Source: Trebonia sp963759545 (GTDB lineage: Bacteria > Actinomycetota > Actinomycetes > Streptosporangiales > Streptosporangiaceae). Taken from it: a stretch of DNA of 64,000 nucleotides. The first letter of the stretch is position 1. Every line of letters starts with the position of its first letter. The translations under genes and the position numbers were made by a program. The stretch lies in NCBI GenBank assembly GCA_963759545.1, contig CAVXAB010000031.1, forward strand, positions 180,475 to 244,474, read 5' to 3'. The notes beneath the pieces are model-generated. The model was not told where the DNA came from and did not search any database. It saw nothing but the letters and a program-made list of their open reading frames with translations. Shown one piece after another: positions 1 through 7,329 of the stretch.

Positions 1-791
1 CCGGCTGGCGCGGCGCCCTAGATCTCGCCAGCGGGGGAGGTGCGCGGCTGCGCACCGTGGCGACCGCCGTCTTCGCGGCCGGCATCGCCCTGGCCGTTAT
101 CGGGTTCGGCCTGGCGGCGACGGCCAAGGCGTCGTCGGTCACGGGAGGCATCGAGGTCCCCGCCCTGCACGACCCCGCCGCCGACATGCCGATCCCGTAC
201 ACCCCGGTCTGCGCGGATGCTTCCGGCGGCTTCCAGGTCTGCGTGCACCCGGCGGACAAGGGCTACCTGAGCCAGGCCGTGAACTCCTTCGGCCCGGTCA
301 TGAGCGAGCTCTACGGGCTGCCTGGCGCGCCGGTCCGTGCCGTCCAGATCCCGGGCCAGGCACTGCCGTCGATCGTGCTTAACGCCAACGGCAACGGCGT
401 CGTGACCGGTAATCCGCCGCTGTACGAGTTCTCCATGAACAACGCGATCGCCCAGGTGCCCGACGCCGCCCAGTTCCGTGACGGCTTCCGGCAGGACATC
501 GTGCACGCCGTGATCGTCGGCTCTATCGGCCAGTTGACCGCGAGCGGCGCGCTCGACTGGAACACAGGCACCCCGGCGCAGCAAGCCGTGGAGAACGGAC
601 TGCTGAAGGCGATCGGCTCACCACCGTACCCGGCGTGTGGTCCTTGGGTGCAGCAGTGCACGCAGCAGCCGCAGGTCGCGGCCGTTGCCGCCAGGTTCGC
701 CGCGCTGCCCGCCGCCACGCGGCACGCCTGGCTTGCCACCAACCTCGCCGCGCTGAAGGCCGGCCAGATCACTCTGGTGCAGGTCCCGTGA
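1..791 (+). CDS. ABC-transporter-type membrane protein, C-terminal part (partial)
   Basis: The reading frame is open from the left edge of the window. The first in-frame start-like codon, GTG at 57, sits directly before a hydrophobic segment, so the true start is probably outside the window. Visible are one membrane span (about 20 residues from position 60) and then roughly 210 residues that look extracytoplasmic, with Cys pairs near CADASGGFQVC and ACGPWVQQC. The end (AGQITLVQVP) resembles, from memory, large Streptomyces proteins annotated as ABC transporter permeases; that is recall, not a search. The next gene starts 58 bases downstream on the same strand and also encodes a membrane protein, so the two probably form one transporter. 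Confidence 0.6.
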   Translation, partial: GWRGALDLASGGGARLRTVATAVFAAGIALAVIGFGLAATAKASSVTGGIEVPALHDPAADMPIPYTPVCADASGGFQVCVHPADKGYLSQAVNSFGPVMSELYGLPGAPVRAVQIPGQALPSIVLNANGNGVVTGNPPLYEFSMNNAIAQVPDAAQFRDGFRQDIVHAVIVGSIGQLTASGALDWNTGTPAQQAVENGLLKAIGSPPYPACGPWVQQCTQQPQVAAVAARFAALPAATRHAWLATNLAALKAGQITLVQVP

Positions 792-849
792 CCGCGGAAC
801 CGGTAGACGCCGCCTTCCGGCTAGCCCGGCGGAGCCAGGGAGCGACACG

Positions 850-1788
850 ATGACCGTCGTTGACGTCCAGAAGCCGCCTCCGGCCTCGCCCGCGCCCGCG
901 CCCCATGTTTCCTCGGCGGCCCGTCTCGCCTGGCTGCACCTGCGCAGCCGCCGCGTCCCGGCCGCGCTGGCGGCGCTGCTCGCCTGCGGCGTGGCCCTAT
1001 GGGCGTCGCTCCACTACCACTGGGGGCTGGGCACAGGCAACCGTGCCGATGAGCTGCCGATGATCCTCCAGGGCTGCGCCGCCGGGATCATCGCGGTAGC
1101 GACGCACAGCCCGTTCGGCGAACCGGAGCGGGCGACCGGCCGGCGGCTGCCGTTCCTGCGGGTGGGACTGGTGCTCGTGCTGTGCGGGGCCGCCATCGGG
1201 TTCTTCGCCCTCGGCGCGGCGGCCGCGTACCGCCCGCAGGCTGCGGTCTACCTGCCCGGCGGCATCCTCCCGGTGGTGCGCAACATCCTGGGCATGACCG
1301 GCATCGGGCTGATCTTCTGCCTGGTCGCCGGCTCGCTGATCGCTTGGGTCGGCCCGCTCGCCTTCTCGGCCATCTCCCAGTCCGCGCTGATCGCGAACTA
1401 CTCCGAGCCGCTGACCTGGCCGACCCGATCGCCGACCGACCGCGGCGGCTGGATCGCCGCCATGGTCGTCTTCGCCTTCGGCCTGGCCGCGTTCACCATC
1501 AGGGGTCCCCGCGTCCGCCCGTCGGGTGAGTTAGAGCGCCTCGGCGGCCGGATCAGGGTAGTCGTTCTTCCGCGGCGTCGAGCGCGGGCACCAGTGGCGC
1601 GAGCGCGGTCCGCAGCAGGTCGGGCAGTGAGCCCGACGGCACGACGAGTCCGCTGGCCGGGGGGAGCGCGGTGGCGGGCCTTACCCATTGCCCGAGTGCG
1701 ATGCGGACCGCGGCGGCGACGCTCGCCGCGAGCACCCGGGCGGTTAGCTGGCCGTTATCGCCGATGCGCTCTGCTATCACGGCGGTGA
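850..1788 (+). CDS. multi-pass membrane protein, likely partner of the upstream gene; 3' end doubtful
   Basis: ATG at 850 follows a purine-rich GGAGCCAGGGAGCGACACG. A Pro/Ala-rich cytoplasmic N-terminus of about 25 residues is followed by about five or six hydrophobic segments up to residue 220 (last one near MVVFAFGLAAFTI). After residue about 227 the protein turns into Arg-rich low-complexity sequence that is antisense to the convergent TetR gene, overlapping it by 236 bases. Stops in the other two frames occur at 1527-1529 and 1532-1534, exactly where the membrane part ends. The natural end is therefore probably near 1530, and the tail may result from a one-base slip. Function is unknown beyond an inferred transporter role with the preceding gene. 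Confidence 0.6.
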   Translation: MTVVDVQKPPPASPAPAPHVSSAARLAWLHLRSRRVPAALAALLACGVALWASLHYHWGLGTGNRADELPMILQGCAAGIIAVATHSPFGEPERATGRRLPFLRVGLVLVLCGAAIGFFALGAAAAYRPQAAVYLPGGILPVVRNILGMTGIGLIFCLVAGSLIAWVGPLAFSAISQSALIANYSEPLTWPTRSPTDRGGWIAAMVVFAFGLAAFTIRGPRVRPSGELERLGGRIRVVVLPRRRARAPVARARSAAGRAVSPTARRVRWPGGARWRALPIARVRCGPRRRRSPRAPGRLAGRYRRCALLSRR

Positions 1789-2191
1789 GCGGATCCTCGA
1801 TCCCGGCGGCGGTGCCGAGGAACGCGTCGCGCAGCGCGGGTCGGGTGGTGATGAGCAGCAGCGCGCGGGGATCGTGGCTGCCCGGGTCGGTGTACTGCTC
1901 CACGATCGCCCCGACGACGGCGTCCGACAGGCGGACGGTGGCGGGCCTGGCGGCCACCGCAGCGGCGACCCGGGCCTCACGTTCCGCGGTGACGGCGGCG
2001 ACGATCGCCTGCTCGCGGCTGGAAAAGTAGTTGTTGTAGGTCCGCGGCGAGACCCCGGCCGCGTCGGCGATGTCGTCGACCCGCACGTTGTCCGGCCCGC
2101 GCTCCAGGGCCAGCCGCAGCGCCGCCTCGCGCAGCGCCTGCCGCGTGGCGTCCTTCTTCTTCTCCCGCAACCCGGTCCGTGGCGTCGTCAC
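1553..2191 (-). CDS. TetR-family transcriptional regulator
   Basis: One-component DNA-binding repressor. The N-terminal helix-turn-helix is clear (residues about 12-58, with GVSPRTYNNYFSSREQAI as recognition helix and following helix). The remaining 150 residues would form the ligand-binding and dimer domain. I chose GTG at 2191 (VTTPRTGLRE) because the frame upstream of it runs through the palindromic operator and does not look like protein. It is divergent from the TIM-barrel gene at 2289, and the 28-bp palindrome between them is the obvious autoregulatory operator. The ligand is unknown. Its 3' end overlaps the doubtful tail of the convergent membrane protein gene. Confidence 0.85.
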   Translation of the reverse strand: MTTPRTGLREKKKDATRQALREAALRLALERGPDNVRVDDIADAAGVSPRTYNNYFSSREQAIVAAVTAEREARVAAAVAARPATVRLSDAVVGAIVEQYTDPGSHDPRALLLITTRPALRDAFLGTAAGIEDPLTAVIAERIGDNGQLTARVLAASVAAAVRIALGQWVRPATALPPASGLVVPSGSLPDLLRTALAPLVPALDAAEERLP

Positions 2192-2214
2192 GGTGACAGC
2201 ATCGCACGCCGAGA

Positions 2215-2242
2215 TGCGTGCACGCAAACTTGCGTGTACGCA
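2215..2242. promoter_or_regulatory. 28-bp palindromic operator between TetR gene and glycosidase-like gene
   Basis: The core CACGCAAACTTGCGTG (2221-2236) has perfect 7-bp arms around AC. Flanking TGCGTG and TACGCA extend it to 28 bp with only one mismatched pair besides the central AC. The size and position between divergent genes fit a TetR operator (inference). Confidence 0.75.
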
Positions 2243-2288
2243 TTTTTTGTCGGTAGTCTCGGCTCCACCCGACGGAAAGGACGAGCGC

Positions 2289-3311
2289 ATGCGAGCCAAG
2301 GGCATCGGCTACGACACCGGATTCATCTACCAGGGCTCGGTCTCCCGTGAGCGCTTCGATCCGGGAGTGGTCAGCCGGGAACTGGCCATCATCCGTGATG
2401 ACCTGCACTGCAACGCCGTGCAAGTCGCAGGAGGCGATCCGGATCGACTGGAACAGGCCGCCCGTTGTGCCGCCGAGCTTGGGCTTGAGGTGTGGTTCTC
2501 GCCCTACCCGCTCGAGCTGACCCCCGAGGAAATCCTGCCGCTGTTCATCGACTGCGCGCAGCGGGCGGAGCGGCTGCGGAAGGCAGGGGCCGAGGTAGTG
2601 TTCGTCGCCGGGGTCGAGCTGACCATCATGAACCGGGGATTCTTGCCGGGGAACACGCTTCAGGAACGGCTCTCAGGCCTGCTGGCCGAGCCTGGCCGCG
2701 GCGAGCGACTGGCCAAGGTGAGCGCACGTTTCAATGACTTCCTCGTCCGCGCCGTGGCGGAGATCCGCGAGCGCTTCGCGGGCAGGATCACCTACGCTTC
2801 GATACCGTTCGAGCGGCCCGACTGGACGCTCTTCGACATCGTCTCCGTCGAGCTCATTCGCACCCCCGAGGTCGCCGGCCAGTACCGGGACGCCGTGCGC
2901 AGCCTCGCGGCGGGAGAAAAGCCCGTCGCGATCACGGGCTTCGGTACATGCGCCTACGCCGGCGCGACCGACCGCGGCGCCCGTGCGATGGAGATCGTCG
3001 AGTACGACGAGGCCACCCAGACCCCGCTCCGACTGAACGGGGAGTACACCCGCGACGAGGCAGGCCAGGCCGCGGACATTCGCGAGGTCCTCGAGATCTT
3101 CGACGCCGAAGGCGTCGACAGCGCTTTCGTCTGGCTCTTCGAGCTGTGCAACTTCCCCCATCGCCCCGACGGGGATCCCCGTGACGACCTCGACCTGGCA
3201 AGCCCGGCCATCGTCAAGACCCTCGAAGGCCGCCACGGGGCCACTTACCCCGACATGACCTGGGAACCCAAGGCCGCCTTCACCGCCATTGCCGACCGTT
3301 ACCGCGGCTGA
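2289..3311 (+). CDS. TIM-barrel glycosidase-like protein (family often auto-named 'abortive infection protein')
   Basis: ATG at 2289 follows GGAAAGGACGAGCGC. The 340-residue protein (start MRAKGIGYDTGF) has the alternating pattern of a beta/alpha barrel: LHCNAVQVAGG, EVWFSPYP, VVFVAGVELT, RITYASIPFE, PVAITGFGT and SAFVWLFE as successive strand ends. Homologues I recall from Streptomyces carry the trivial label 'abortive infection protein' without proof of phage defence. In those relatives the strand written here as ITGFG is usually TEFG, with a Glu expected as nucleophile in glycosidase clan GH-A; here that Glu is Gly (recall-based). It is controlled, by inference, by the divergent TetR through the shared operator. 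Substrate is unknown. Confidence 0.65.
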   Translation: MRAKGIGYDTGFIYQGSVSRERFDPGVVSRELAIIRDDLHCNAVQVAGGDPDRLEQAARCAAELGLEVWFSPYPLELTPEEILPLFIDCAQRAERLRKAGAEVVFVAGVELTIMNRGFLPGNTLQERLSGLLAEPGRGERLAKVSARFNDFLVRAVAEIRERFAGRITYASIPFERPDWTLFDIVSVELIRTPEVAGQYRDAVRSLAAGEKPVAITGFGTCAYAGATDRGARAMEIVEYDEATQTPLRLNGEYTRDEAGQAADIREVLEIFDAEGVDSAFVWLFELCNFPHRPDGDPRDDLDLASPAIVKTLEGRHGATYPDMTWEPKAAFTAIADRYRG

Positions 3312-3460
3312 CCGCGGTGCCGAACTGGCTCCTTCGCCTGCTCGCCGCCGGTGACCGAGGCCGGGTCAAGGACGCGGGCGAGAGCTTCCTCGCCACTGTT
3401 GAACACAAAGACACAAAGAGGTGTGACAAAAAAACGGGATTTCACGCTGAACGTCATGAG

Positions 3461-4962
3461 ATGAGGACACGCCATTCGCCCGGGGTCACCCGGCGGGCCG
3501 CAGAGCGACTGCTCGACGGTGCCGCCGGGTCAGGCCCGGAGCATCTGAGCCAAGTGCTGCGCGCCGCGGCGGCGTCAGCCCGCGAGGGTGAGCTGCCCGG
3601 CGAGCGCGCGGCCATGGCCGCGTTCGAGGCCAGCCCTCCGTCCGAGGCGCGGCCTCTCAGTCATGCCGTAACTCCCAGGAAGAGGAAGATGCCAAACCTC
3701 CCGCTTGTGAATCTTATTTCGATGAAGGTGGTGGCATGGTCGCTGGCTGGCCTGGTAGCCGCCGGTGGCGCGGCCACGGCCGGGACTGTCGCCTTCAGCG
3801 GTTCTGGGTCGACGTCTACTGGCAACTCCGGTGCCGGTGGCAACGCCGGCTCCCTGCCGGCGGCCAGGCCCAGGGCACCGGTCCCGGTGCCACCGACCCA
3901 GGTAGCACGTCGGCGGCGGCGAACTCGTCCGCCTCGACCGGATCAGCTGGCGCCTCGGCCCTGAGCCCGATGCAGCTGTGCACCGACCTGACGACCAGGG
4001 TCCAGTCGGCCATTGGTGACACGGTGGGCACGGCGAACAAGGCCGCGCTCGCGTCGGTCCTTGCCAACCCCGCCGTGAGCCAGGTGCTGACGACCGCGCC
4101 GGTCAGCTCGCTGCTGACCACGGTCGACAACGCGACCGCCGTGCCTGACTACTGCGGCCTCGTGCTCGCCCTCCCGACGGTCCCGGTGCCAGGCGACTTC
4201 ACGCAGCTCCCGGCGTCCGTCATGAACCAGGCCCTGAGCGCGCTGCCCGCCACCGACCTGGCCGGCGTGCTGAACTCGCTGCCCACCGGCGAGCTGTCCC
4301 AGACGCTGGGCGAGCTGTCGCCGGCCCAGCTGTCCTCGGTCTTCACGACGCTTTCGCCCGGCGCGGCGGGCAGCGTGCTGAGCGCGCTCCCGGCGAGCTC
4401 CCTGGGCAGCGTGCTCACCGCGCTCCCGGTGTCCACGGTCACCAGCCTGCTTCCCGGGCTGCCGACCGCCGACCTGACTCGGGTCATGACCACCCTGCCG
4501 AACGCGGCGACGGGCACCGTCCTTTCCGAGCTCCCGGCGGCTGACCTGAGTCAGGTCCTGACCGCCCTGCCGTCCTCGGCGCTCGGCAACGTGTTCACCG
4601 GGCTGCCGACGACCGACCTGAGCGAGATGCTGACCGCCCTGCCGTCCTCGGCGCTCGGCAACGTGCTCACCGCGCTCCCGGCCCCCACCCTCGGGAGTGT
4701 CCTCACCCAGCTCCCGGCGGGCAACCTGAGCAGCGTGCTGACGACCCTGCCCACGGCGGACCTGAGCGGCGTCCTGGGTACCCTGCCGACGGGTGACCTC
4801 AGCAGCGTGCTGACCACCCTTCCGTCATCCACGATGGGCTCACTGATGGGCAGCCTGCCGAGTAGCACAGCGAGCCAGATCCTCGGGAAGCTACCCGCGT
4901 CTGTGCTGAATGGGCTGCGGGGCGGCCTTCCATCGTCGATCCTCTCACTACTGCCGTTGTAA
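3461..4962 (+). CDS. membrane-anchored protein with 21 tandem 12-residue repeats, anti-sigma-like N-terminus; one frameshift
   Basis: Read from ATG 3461, the first about 75 residues (TRRAAERLLDGAAG...) are cytosolic-looking and resemble short N-terminal modules seen beside ECF sigma genes in actinobacteria (recall). A single membrane segment follows (VVAWSLAGLVAAGGAATAGTVAF), then a Ser/Gly/Thr linker. The frame shifts by one base at about 3855-3860: the N-terminus is in one frame, and linker plus repeats continue in another (fusion point around SLPA/GGQAQG). From 4207 to 4959 the protein is built only of 12-residue units of the form LPxxxLxxVLTx. A shorter start at ATG 3689 or 3722 would give only the membrane segment and linker. 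The neighbour is an ECF sigma factor. The pattern recalls the helical repeats of MgtE N-domains, but no homology is claimed. Confidence 0.6.
4207..4959 (+). repeat. tandem 36-bp coding repeat, 21 units (12-residue LPxxxLxxVLTx)
   Basis: The region is 753 bases, i.e. 20 full units of 12 codons and one of 11, with no spacing errors. Units include LPATDLAGVLNS, LPASSLGSVLTA, LPTADLTRVMTT, LPSSALGNVLTA and LPTGDLSSVLTT. Leu at position 1 is invariant, Pro at 2 nearly so, and Leu/Met/Val occupy 9-10. Units 11 and 13 are nearly identical in DNA (around 4569 and 4641), showing recent duplication of a two-unit block; other units have diverged. Confidence 0.9.
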
Positions 4963-4994
4963 CTGATCATCCAGGGGGAAGCGAACCCGCTGCA

Positions 4995-5026
4995 GGCGGG
5001 ATGGCGTCGTCAGGCGCCATCCCGCC
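4995..5026. terminator. 12-bp perfect hairpin between the repeat-protein gene and the sigma gene
   Basis: GGCGGGATGGCG (4995-5006) pairs perfectly with CGCCATCCCGCC (5015-5026) across an 8-base loop. There is no T run. It lies 33 bases after the repeat-protein stop and covers the first possible ATG (5001) of the sigma gene. It may act as an intergenic stabiliser, an attenuator, or a block on that start. Confidence 0.6.
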
Positions 5027-5750
5027 CGCCTCATGGAGGAGACTTCTGCTGACGCCGCTAGGACACGAGCGGGCAGGAACAAGGCCTCAGGCCAGGTACC
5101 GCCACGCCGTCGCCGAGCCCAAGGTAGTCGGTGCCGGGACGGCGCTGTCGGCGGCGGATGCCGTCGGCACCGGCGCGATCGCCGTGGACAGGACGGATGA
5201 CCTGACCGCGGCGGTCGAGGGCGCGCGGCGCGGTGACCCGGAATCGTTCCGGATCCTCTACCGCGAGGCCCAGCCGCGGCTGCTGCGCTACCTCACCTAC
5301 CTGGTCGGCAGCGAAGCCGAGGACATCGCCTCGGAGACCTGGCTGCAAGCCACGCGTGACCTGGGCAAGTTCCGCGGCAGCCACGGTGACTTCCGCGGCT
5401 GGATCACCACCATCGCCAGGAACAGGGCCATGGACCACCTGCGCCGCGCCAGTCTCCACCCGCCCGCCGTCCCGGTTCCCGTCGAGGAACTCGCCTTCGT
5501 GGCGGGCCGCGAGGACACCGAGGACCGCGCCATCGAGGCGATCACCACCGAGGAGGCCCTCGGCCTGATCGCCTCCCTGCCGCCCGACCAGGCCGAGGCC
5601 GTCTTGCTGCGCGCCGTCGTGGGCCTGGACGCCAAGCGGGCCGCTCAGGTCGTCGGCAAGCGTGCCGGTGCCGTCAGGACCGCCGCCTACCGCGGCCTGA
5701 AAAACATCGAGAAGCGCATCGAAGCCCGCCCTGATCGCTTGGGTCAATAG
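5001..5750 (+). CDS. ECF-type RNA polymerase sigma factor
   Basis: Region 2 (about residues 82-145: LYREAQPRLLRYLTYLVG, EDIASETWLQATRDL, FRGWITTIARNRAMDHLRR) and region 4 (about residues 188-240: LIASLPPDQAEAVLLRAVVG, KRAAQVVGKRAGAVRTAAYRGL) are both present, and region 3 is absent, as in ECF factors. The start is uncertain. ATG 5001 lies inside a stable hairpin and the first 60 residues look non-conserved. A GGAGGA at 5036 has no ATG/GTG after it, and GTG 5184 (VDRTDDLTAAVEGARRG) would give a normal-length factor. The repeat-bearing membrane protein directly upstream is the natural candidate for its anti-sigma partner. Confidence 0.85.
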   Translation: MASSGAIPPASWRRLLLTPLGHERAGTRPQARYRHAVAEPKVVGAGTALSAADAVGTGAIAVDRTDDLTAAVEGARRGDPESFRILYREAQPRLLRYLTYLVGSEAEDIASETWLQATRDLGKFRGSHGDFRGWITTIARNRAMDHLRRASLHPPAVPVPVEELAFVAGREDTEDRAIEAITTEEALGLIASLPPDQAEAVLLRAVVGLDAKRAAQVVGKRAGAVRTAAYRGLKNIEKRIEARPDRLGQ

Positions 5751-5820
5751 CGGCCTGCAGGCGTTGAAGTGCGAGGGTGGTAACCAGGACAAACCGGGCA
5801 ACCCGCGGGGCGGTGACGGG

Positions 5821-5868
5821 GATAGCGGATCGTTGCCCACGCCATAGCGGGTACAACGATCCGCTGTC
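5821..5868. repeat. dispersed hairpin element, family A copy 1
   Basis: AGCGGATCGTTG (5824-5835) pairs with CAACGATCCGCT (5854-5865), extended to 15 bp by GAT/GTC with one G-U pair. The loop is 18 bases and contains ATAGCG. The same design (15-bp arm, 18-base loop) recurs at 38931 and 55392. Confidence 0.8.
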
Positions 5869-5995
5869 TTGGCGGTAGCCGCGGGAGGCACCTCGGCGCC
5901 CCGGCCGTGCGAGAGGAATGTCCTTTTTACCCATCGGCGGCCTGCGCGCCAGCAGGGAACCCCGCCGGTCCAATCCCGGTCAGTCAGACCGCCGT

Positions 5996-6037
5996 GAACG
6001 GCCCGCTAGCTGAATGTGCTCGGCTAGCGGGCCGTTC
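5996..6037 (+). terminator. intrinsic terminator-like hairpin
   Basis: GAACGGCCCGCTAGC and GCTAGCGGGCCGTTC form a perfect 15-bp stem around a 12-base loop and are followed by TTGTCTCT. It would end transcription from the sigma-factor gene. Confidence 0.75.
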
Positions 6038-6104
6038 TTGTCTCTCCGGGCCGCACCGTTGCCAGCAGCGATCTTGACAGGAGCCGAGGAGTCTATAACG
6101 TAAC

Positions 6105-6118
6105 GTACTAGTTCGTAC
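6105..6118. promoter_or_regulatory. inverted repeat upstream of the zinc dehydrogenase
   Basis: GTAC-TAGTTC-GTAC, preceded by a direct repeat AACGTAACGTAC. It is 117 bases before the dehydrogenase start. The AGTTCGT part recurs in the two sites upstream of the TetR gene at 24485. The binding protein is unknown. Confidence 0.35.
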
Positions 6119-6234
6119 ATTGACTCGGTGGCGGGTTACGGTGGCGCGAGAATGCATTCACGGCGGTCGGGCGCTCGGCCTGAACGCGGGCTGCCGGGGG
6201 AGCACGCCTGCGCACCTGACCGAAGGGTGAAGAA

Positions 6235-7200
6235 ATGAAGGCAGCGGTCCTCACCCGCGTCGGCGAGGTCGTCATGGTGCAGGACTGGCCGGAACCCGAG
6301 CCCGGACGGGGAGAGGTCGTCGTCGAGCTCACCGGCGTGGGGCTCTGTGGCTCAGACCTCGCGGTGTGGTCGGGGGGACGGCCGGTGGACTTCCCCTGGA
6401 TCGTCGGTCACGAAGGGGCGGGCACGATTGTCTCGGTGGGGGCGGGCGTCAGCGGCGCCCGCGTCGGCGACCGCGTTGTGATCGAGCCGAACTACCCGTG
6501 CGGCGAGTGCGGGAGCTGCCTTCGGGGCCGGACGTCCATGTGCCCGCACCGGCGCTCGCTCGGCATCAACATCCCCGGGCTCCTTCGGGAGCGCGCCGCC
6601 ATCCCCGCACAGTTCGCGTGGACGGCACCGGACGGGCTTACCGAGCAGGACCTGGTCTGCGTCGAGCCGATGACGGTCGTCCTGCACGCCGCCCGGCTGA
6701 GCAACGCCGCCGCCGGGACGCGCTGCCTCATCGTCGGCGCGGGGTCGCAAGGGCTGCTGCTGCTTCTGGTGCTGCTCGCCATCGGGGCCGACGTGGCGGT
6801 GGTGGAGCCCCATGAAGGCCGCTTGGAGATCGCCAGGACGCTCGGCGCGCGCCCCGCGGCGCAACCGTCCGCATACGAGGTGGTCTTCGAGACATCCGGC
6901 TCCGTCGGCGGCACGCAGCAGGCGCTGCGATCGCTCGACGTGGGCGGCACCCTCGTGCTCATCGGCATACCGCACGATGACGTCCCGCTGTCCACGGCGT
7001 CGATCGTGCGCGGGCACAGCACCGTAATGGGATCGATCATCTACGACCACCCAGGCGACTTCAGCGAGACTCTCGCCTTCATCGCCGACAATGAGCTCAG
7101 CCCGTCGGCAATCCTGCGGCGCACGTTCAGCTTTAACGATGCGCAAGCCGCCCTGAGCTCCGCGGTCAGCGTCTCAGGAAAATCCTGGATCAAGTTCTAG
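6235..7200 (+). CDS. zinc-dependent medium-chain alcohol/polyol dehydrogenase
   Basis: ATG 6235 follows GAAGGGTGAAGAA. The 321-residue MDR-family enzyme shows the catalytic-zinc Cys (GLCGSD, about residue 37), GHEGAG (His about 58, Glu), and a four-Cys structural zinc lobe CGECGSCLRGRTSMC (about 91-105). A Rossmann motif follows (VGAGSQG, about 168), and the second catalytic-zinc position may be the Glu of VCVEPM (about 141). It is expected to oxidise an alcohol or polyol with NAD(P). It is single on its strand and convergent with the PQQ dehydrogenase gene. Slightly short for the family (usually 335-350) but no domain is missing. Confidence 0.85.
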   Translation: MKAAVLTRVGEVVMVQDWPEPEPGRGEVVVELTGVGLCGSDLAVWSGGRPVDFPWIVGHEGAGTIVSVGAGVSGARVGDRVVIEPNYPCGECGSCLRGRTSMCPHRRSLGINIPGLLRERAAIPAQFAWTAPDGLTEQDLVCVEPMTVVLHAARLSNAAAGTRCLIVGAGSQGLLLLLVLLAIGADVAVVEPHEGRLEIARTLGARPAAQPSAYEVVFETSGSVGGTQQALRSLDVGGTLVLIGIPHDDVPLSTASIVRGHSTVMGSIIYDHPGDFSETLAFIADNELSPSAILRRTFSFNDAQAALSSAVSVSGKSWIKF

Positions 7201-7216
7201 GCAGGCCGTTCACGCA

Positions 7217-7311
7217 GGATCGTCGGGCGCACCTCGTGAAGGGTGAAGTGCAAGTTGCCCGGGGTACTCGCGGTGCGGTCCCCCGGGACCCCGTTCTGTC
7301 CCCGACGATCC
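7217..7311. repeat. long-range inverted repeat in convergent intergenic space
   Basis: GGATCGTCGGG (7217-7227) and CCCGACGATCC (7301-7311) are perfect 11-bp arms 73 bases apart between two convergent genes. The right arm continues as ACCATCG, like the right arm of the family A hairpin at 55425. It may be a degenerate family member or a shared terminator structure. Confidence 0.4.
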
Positions 7312-7329
7312 ACCATCGTGGGAAACCGG

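Larger units (their letters stand above)
5751..6234. other. 484-base intergenic region
   Basis: No convincing gene. It holds the family A hairpin (5821-5868), a terminator-type hairpin (5996-6037) and a GTAC-flanked inverted repeat (6105-6118) that probably belongs to the promoter of the downstream dehydrogenase. A GCCGG/TCCAATC/CCGGT stretch near 5964 looks like a tRNA T-arm, but no acceptor stem or anticodon arm can be built around it. Confidence 0.6.

Noticed and set aside
5955..5990. tRNA-like T-arm (GCCGG TCCAATC CCGGT)
   Set aside because: The T-loop lacks the second T, and no acceptor, D or anticodon arm can be formed.
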